Of a stretch of DNA of 8,803 nt, positions 5,610-8,803 are shown in pieces; the first letter of the stretch is position 1; every line of letters begins with the position of its first letter. Source of the DNA: Shewanellaceae bacterium (GTDB lineage Bacteria > Pseudomonadota > Gammaproteobacteria > Enterobacterales > Shewanellaceae). The notes below the pieces were generated by a model. The model did not search any database. It saw only the letters and a program-made list of their open reading frames with translations, and was not told the origin of the DNA. Location of the stretch: contig JADHND010000058.1 of the NCBI GenBank assembly GCA_016779685.1, forward strand, positions 1-8,803. The letters run 5' to 3'. A program made the translations under genes and the position numbers.

Positions 5610-6938
5610 ATGAATAAAGTTGCAACAACATCGACAGAGCAGTTAATTGAGAACAGTGATGTCAGTTTAACGGATAAATTCAACAAAGACGATGTATCGT
5701 GGATACTGAGTTTGTTTGGCACAGCGGTAGGCGCAGGTATTTTGTTTTTACCTATGAGTGCTGGTTCTGGTGGATTTTGGCCGCTTATCTTAATGACACT
5801 GTTGATTGGCCCTATGTGTTATTTTTCTCACCGTGGCTTGATGTTGTATGTTTTGTCTTCCTCGAAAAAAGATGCCGATGTCATCGATGTTGTACAGGAG
5901 TCATTCGGCGTATCTAAAGCCAATATGATTGCTTTATTGCATATTTTTGCATTTTATCCAGTGCTGTTGATTTATGGCAATTCGCTTACCAACACCATAG
6001 AAAGTCTATTGATGAATCAGTTGCATTTCACGCGTATGGTTGACGGTGTGGAGATCTCTATGGTGCCGCGGTGGCTGCTGTCTGGGGTGCTGATTAGTGG
6101 CATGATTTTTGTCATGTACTCCGGCAAACATATGATGTTACGCTTAGCGAAGTTTTTTGTTTACCCTCTGATTGTGATTTTATTTAGCTTGTCGATTTAT
6201 CTTATTCCGACATGGCGTATCGATGCGTTTAGTTTGCAGCAGATGCCGAGCCTATCAGATCTACTGATATATACTTGGTTAACCATTCCTGTGTTGATTT
6301 TTGCATTTAACCATTCACCTTCTATTTCGTCGTTTGCGGTCGCTCAGCGGCAACGCTATGGTGAAAATGCAGCGTTAAAAGCAGATAGAATGGTGCGGGT
6401 TGCTTCGTCTATGCTGTTGGTTTTTATCATGTTCTTTGTCTTTAGTTGTGTGATGAGCTTAGCACCGGAGCAGTTATTAGAAGCGAAAAATGCAAATTTA
6501 ACTATCTTATCCTATTTAGCGAATGTGTATGACAGCCAGATCATCAATATTTTAGGTCCGATGGTGGCTTTTGTCTCGATTGTATCCTCGTTCTTTGGCC
6601 ATTACTTAGGCGCTCGAGAAGGCATCGTCGGTATGGTTAATCGTGTTGGTGTCAATTATTTACATGTTTTAACTGAAAAACGTATTGATTTGTTTGTGGC
6701 GTGGTTTGTCGGCATCACGGTGTGGTCGGTGACTCAATTTAACCCCAGCGTCATTGACTTGATTACCAAGTTGGGTTCTCCAGTGATGGTGGCACTGCTG
6801 TACTTCATGCCGATGTACGCGCTTTATAAGACACCTGCGATGAAAAAATATCGTAAGCAATGGAGCAATAAGTTTGTGATATTGATGGGTGTACTGGGTA
6901 TGACATCGATTATATACGGTATGTTTGTAGGTAACTAA
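5610..6938 (+). CDS. HAAAP-family serine/amino-acid permease (SdaC-like)
   Basis: The 442-residue integral inner-membrane protein has about 11 hydrophobic segments, close in length to E. coli SdaC (429) and its relatives. Family hallmarks are visible: DVSWILSLFGTAVGAGILFLP (28-48) at TM1, FFSHRGL-like YFSHRGL (71-77), FAFNHSPSISSFAVA (231-245), and SFFGHYLGAREG (327-338). The order and wording follow the SdaC/DlsT branch of the hydroxy/aromatic amino-acid permeases, which import serine or related amino acids with a cation. Substrate cannot be read from sequence and could be L-serine, D-serine, threonine or cysteine. AGGTG (5601-5605) precedes the ATG. The gene stands alone: no serine deaminase is adjacent, and it is followed by a strong bidirectional terminator. 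The first 20 or so residues are a hydrophilic cytoplasmic tail. Confidence 0.92.
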   Translation: MNKVATTSTEQLIENSDVSLTDKFNKDDVSWILSLFGTAVGAGILFLPMSAGSGGFWPLILMTLLIGPMCYFSHRGLMLYVLSSSKKDADVIDVVQESFGVSKANMIALLHIFAFYPVLLIYGNSLTNTIESLLMNQLHFTRMVDGVEISMVPRWLLSGVLISGMIFVMYSGKHMMLRLAKFFVYPLIVILFSLSIYLIPTWRIDAFSLQQMPSLSDLLIYTWLTIPVLIFAFNHSPSISSFAVAQRQRYGENAALKADRMVRVASSMLLVFIMFFVFSCVMSLAPEQLLEAKNANLTILSYLANVYDSQIINILGPMVAFVSIVSSFFGHYLGAREGIVGMVNRVGVNYLHVLTEKRIDLFVAWFVGITVWSVTQFNPSVIDLITKLGSPVMVALLYFMPMYALYKTPAMKKYRKQWSNKFVILMGVLGMTSIIYGMFVGN

Positions 6939-6951
6939 GCAACGATTAGAC

Positions 6952-6983
6952 AAAAAAAACTGTGCTAAGCACAGTTTTTTTTT
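6952..6983. terminator. Bidirectional intrinsic terminator between the permease and ubiK
   Basis: An A8 run, the stem ACTGTGC / GCACAGT with a 3-base loop, and a T9 run form a classic symmetric terminator. It lies 13 bases past the permease stop on the + strand and 9 bases past the ubiK stop on the - strand, so it can end both convergent transcripts. Confidence 0.92.
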
Positions 6984-6992
6984 ACAAGCAAT

Positions 6993-7271
6993 TTATGAAG
7001 ACGACAGCGTATCTGGATCTGCTGGTGCCATGGTTGTTGGTTGCTGTTCTGCCAGGGCTTGTTGGAGTGCTTGTAACCTCAAATGCATGTGCTCTAACAT
7101 TTTTTGTTGCTGTTCAAATTCTTCACGACTGACAAAATCTAACTTGGTCAATTGTTGTTGTAGAATTTGCTTGGCTTTTTGTTCGAATGCTTGGGTGGTT
7201 TGTTGGAGTTGAGGCGGAATCACTTGCCCCAGTTGTTGGGCAATCTTTTCGAGGGTGCTGTTGTTGATCAT
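6993..7271 (-). CDS. ubiK: Ubiquinone biosynthesis accessory factor UbiK (YqiC/BMFP family)
   Basis: The 92-residue protein has the UbiK layout. An N-terminal segment (MINNSTLEKIAQQLGQVIPP) is followed by a glutamine-rich amphipathic helix. Then comes the hallmark LTKLDFVSREEFEQQ (41-55) and a C-terminal coiled coil (about 50-77) that in relatives drives trimer formation. The last 15 residues are a disordered Pro/Ser-rich tail. UbiK is known to bind UbiJ and assist the soluble Ubi complex that makes ubiquinone aerobically. The related protein YqiC also affects membrane-associated traits. GGA lies 8 bases before the ATG. A promoter with 17-base spacing lies between it and tRNA-Pro, and the gene ends at the shared terminator. 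Co-transcription with the tRNAs is possible. Confidence 0.9.
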   Translation of the reverse strand: MINNSTLEKIAQQLGQVIPPQLQQTTQAFEQKAKQILQQQLTKLDFVSREEFEQQQKMLEHMHLRLQALQQALAEQQPTTMAPADPDTLSSS

Positions 7272-7301
7272 GTGAAATCCAAATGATGAATTAAAGATTC
7301 A

Positions 7302-7330
7302 ATGATAAAAGGGTTGGATATGATAAGCAA
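7302..7330 (-). promoter_or_regulatory. Candidate sigma-70 promoter of ubiK
   Basis: On the - strand, TTGCTT (7325-7330) and TATCAT (7302-7307, five of six consensus bases) are exactly 17 bases apart. Transcription would start near 7295, giving a leader of about 24 bases. The -35 begins 10 bases after the end of tRNA-Pro. Confidence 0.55.
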
Positions 7331-7339
7331 GAGGGAATA

Positions 7340-7416
<77 letters not shown>

Positions 7417-7422
7417 AAAGTT

Positions 7423-7499
7423 TGGGGTGACTGATGGGACTTGAACCCACGACGACCGGAATCACAATCCGGGGCTCTACCAACTGAGCTACAATCACC
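7423..7499 (-). tRNA. tRNA-His (GUG anticodon)
   Basis: The 77 bases include the extra 5' G (G-1) opposite C73, which is the identity element for histidyl-tRNA synthetase, and an encoded CCA. The acceptor GTGATTG pairs with CAGTCAC, with one T-G wobble. Anticodon GTG lies in loop TTGTGAT, and the T arm is GGGTTCAAGTCCC. It resembles E. coli hisR. Confidence 0.97.
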
Positions 7500-7533
7500 A
7501 CAGAGAAACACTTCAACAAGACCGGTCTGGGTG

Positions 7534-7607
7534 TACGCCCAAGAGGATTCGAACCTCTGGCCTCACCCTCCGGAGGGGTGCGCTCTATCCATCTGAGCTA
7601 TGGGCGC
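7534..7607 (-). tRNA. tRNA-Arg (CCG anticodon), CCA not encoded in register
   Basis: A full cloverleaf of 74 bases to discriminator A73 is present: acceptor GCGCCCA with TGGGCGT (G1-U72 wobble), D arm AGCTCAGATGGATAGAGC, anticodon stem CACCC/GGGTG around CTCCGGA (CCG), and T arm AGAGGTTCGAATCCTCT. After A73 the DNA reads CACCCA rather than CCA, so the mature 3' end would need trimming and completion by tRNA nucleotidyltransferase. The two neighbouring tRNAs encode CCA normally. It is the first gene of the cluster and parallels E. coli argX. Confidence 0.93.
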
Positions 7608-7645
7608 TCAATATATCTAGACGACATTCTGTTTCAGTGGGTGCT

Positions 7646-7674
7646 ATCATAATGCCATGCACATGATACGTCTA
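7646..7674 (-). promoter_or_regulatory. Promoter of the Arg-His-Pro tRNA cluster
   Basis: On the - strand, TAGACG (7669-7674, four of six) and TATGAT (7646-7651, five of six) are 17 bases apart. The -10 is followed by a GC-rich discriminator (AGCACCC), typical of stringently controlled stable-RNA promoters. Transcription would start about 30 bases before tRNA-Arg. Confidence 0.7.
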
Positions 7675-7675
7675 G

Positions 7676-7692
7676 TTTTTTTTTAAAAAAAA
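7676..7692 (-). promoter_or_regulatory. T/A tract upstream of the tRNA promoter (possible UP element)
   Basis: T9 followed by A8 lies directly upstream of the -35 hexamer of the tRNA promoter, where an UP element contacting the RNA polymerase alpha subunit would sit. As it also lies just past the end of rep, its T run might assist rep termination, but there is no GC stem. Confidence 0.4.
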
Positions 7693-7714
7693 CGCTTGTT
7701 TGGTTAAAATTTGA

Positions 7715-8803
7715 CTAATTTGGTGTTTTAGGTTTCGATTTCAGCATGGCGCGGAGTTGTACTAGATTCGTTTGGCCACATTGTTGATTCTCTAATTGAC
7801 TGCGCTTTGGCTTGGTGTCTTGCCAATTTACATGCGCATTATCGAGTTCGGTTAAGAAACGACTGGGGGTGGTGGTTTGGAAATCACCAAATTGTTTTCT
7901 GGTTTGACAATGGGTGAGATATAAAGCACGTTGAGCTCGGGTAATGCCTACGTAAGCCAAACGTCTTTCTTCTTCGATATTGTTGCTATCAATACTGTTC
8001 TGATGGGGCAGGATCCCTTCTTCCATGCCGACCATAAAGACATAAGGAAATTCTAAGCCTTTGGCCGCATGAAGCGTCATCAGATGAACCTGTTGGCCAT
8101 TTTCTTCTTGATCTTTATCCAACATATCTCGAAGTAGCATCCGTTGAATGGCTTGGTTAAGCGACATGGGTTCATCATGGTGGCCTTGCAGCAGTTGTTT
8201 CATCCAACGCATCAACTCACGGATGTTTTTAAGGCGCATCTCTGCTGCTTGAGGAGAATGGCTGTTGTCACGAATGTGTTGTTCATATTGAATATCTTCA
8301 AGGAGTTGCTTGAGTGCCATTTCACCTTGGTCTTGTTCGCCCATCTTAGTCAGTGTGTTTATGGTTTGGCCAAATTGAAGCAGGGTATGATAAGCCGTCG
8401 CATCTAAAACATGACGTAGTCTTGGATCAAAGCAGGTTGCCATCAATGAGAGTCCCCATGTTTGAGCTGCGGTACCTAATTTAGCTAGGGTAGCAGGACC
8501 GATTCCACGTTTCGGAATCTGTACGACCTTTAAAAAGGCTTGGTTGTCATCATGATTTAACAGCAGGCGCCAATAGCTGAGGAGATCCTTGATTTCACTG
8601 CGATCAAAAAAAGACATACCACCACTCATTTTATAGGGCACTTTATGGTGGATAAGGGCTTTTTCAAGCGTTCTTGCTTGGTGGTTGCTCCGATATAAAA
8701 TGGCATATTGACCTAATTTGGTACTGTGTACTAATTGGTGACGAATAATTTCTGCTGTGACACGTTGCGCTTCGTGTTCTTCATTAGGCATGGCGATAAC
8801 ATG
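7715..8803 (-). CDS. rep: ATP-dependent DNA helicase Rep, C-terminal part (5' end outside window)
   Basis: The frame is open to the right edge; the residues before the first Met in view (HVIA) belong to the protein. About 362 residues are visible, roughly the last half of a 670-residue Rep. They show the UvrD-like C-terminal core: YAILYRSNHQARTLEKAL, the GGMSFFDRSEIKDLLSYWRLL segment, IPKRGIGPATLAKLG, motif V around TLHAAKGLEFPYVFMVGMEEG, and motif VI around EEERRLAYVGITRAQRAL. The wording follows E. coli Rep more closely than UvrD, notably the NEEHEAQRVTAE and PSRFLTEL segments. Rep is a 3'-5' SF1A helicase that works with the replisome to remove protein roadblocks. The C-terminal tail (LVQLRAMLKSKPKTPN) matches the position of the Rep tail that contacts the replicative helicase. 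The ATPase motifs I-III lie outside the window. Confidence 0.95.
   Translation of the reverse strand, partial: HVIAMPNEEHEAQRVTAEIIRHQLVHSTKLGQYAILYRSNHQARTLEKALIHHKVPYKMSGGMSFFDRSEIKDLLSYWRLLLNHDDNQAFLKVVQIPKRGIGPATLAKLGTAAQTWGLSLMATCFDPRLRHVLDATAYHTLLQFGQTINTLTKMGEQDQGEMALKQLLEDIQYEQHIRDNSHSPQAAEMRLKNIRELMRWMKQLLQGHHDEPMSLNQAIQRMLLRDMLDKDQEENGQQVHLMTLHAAKGLEFPYVFMVGMEEGILPHQNSIDSNNIEEERRLAYVGITRAQRALYLTHCQTRKQFGDFQTTTPSRFLTELDNAHVNWQDTKPKRSQLENQQCGQTNLVQLRAMLKSKPKTPN

Noticed and set aside
6669..6953. 94-residue - strand frame opposite the permease 3' end
   Set aside because: It is opposite a well-conserved permease coding region, rich in His and Arg, and an artefact of the complementary frame.
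7676..7692. T9A8 palindrome as the intrinsic terminator of rep
   Set aside because: It has no G-C stem or loop; its position directly upstream of the tRNA -35 favours an UP-like role.

Overview
The window reads as chromosome of an AT-leaning gammaproteobacterium. Supporting this are a Rep-type helicase, UbiK, an SdaC-like HAAAP serine permease, and an Arg-His-Pro tRNA cluster that resembles the enterobacterial argX-hisR-leuT-proM operon without the leucine gene. I cannot name the genus. A marine Vibrio-, Oceanospirillum- or Alteromonas-like host is only an impression. I see no transposase, integrase, phage gene or CRISPR array.

Left part (1-4172, + strand): the C-terminal end of a PhoH-family ATPase, closed by a hairpin terminator, then a 1214-residue membrane hybrid histidine kinase. 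The kinase has a large periplasmic sensor region, two PAS domains, HisKA and HATPase_c, a degenerate receiver and a C-terminal intact receiver, but no Hpt domain and no response regulator beside it.

Middle (4173-5609): a two-gene + strand unit, an 86-residue XRE-type DNA-binding protein and a 76-residue hydrophilic protein of unknown function. It converges on a - strand gene for a small secreted four-cysteine protein. The terminator of that - strand gene appears to lie inside the coding sequence of the 76-residue protein. A 431-base intergenic region follows, rich in A/T tracts and short inverted repeats.

Right part (5610-8803): an SdaC-like serine/amino-acid permease on the + strand ends at a bidirectional terminator shared with the - strand ubiK gene. 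Upstream of ubiK on the - strand lie tRNA-Pro(UGG), tRNA-His(GUG) and tRNA-Arg(CCG), transcribed in the order Arg-His-Pro from a strong-looking promoter with a GC-rich discriminator. The 3' end of rep then runs off the right edge. The tRNA-Arg gene is unusual because CCA is not encoded at the expected position.

Most of the window is ordinary housekeeping sequence. The points worth a second look are the kinase architecture, the XRE/small-protein pair with its nested antisense terminator, the tRNA-Arg 3' end, and the structured A/T-rich intergenic region.
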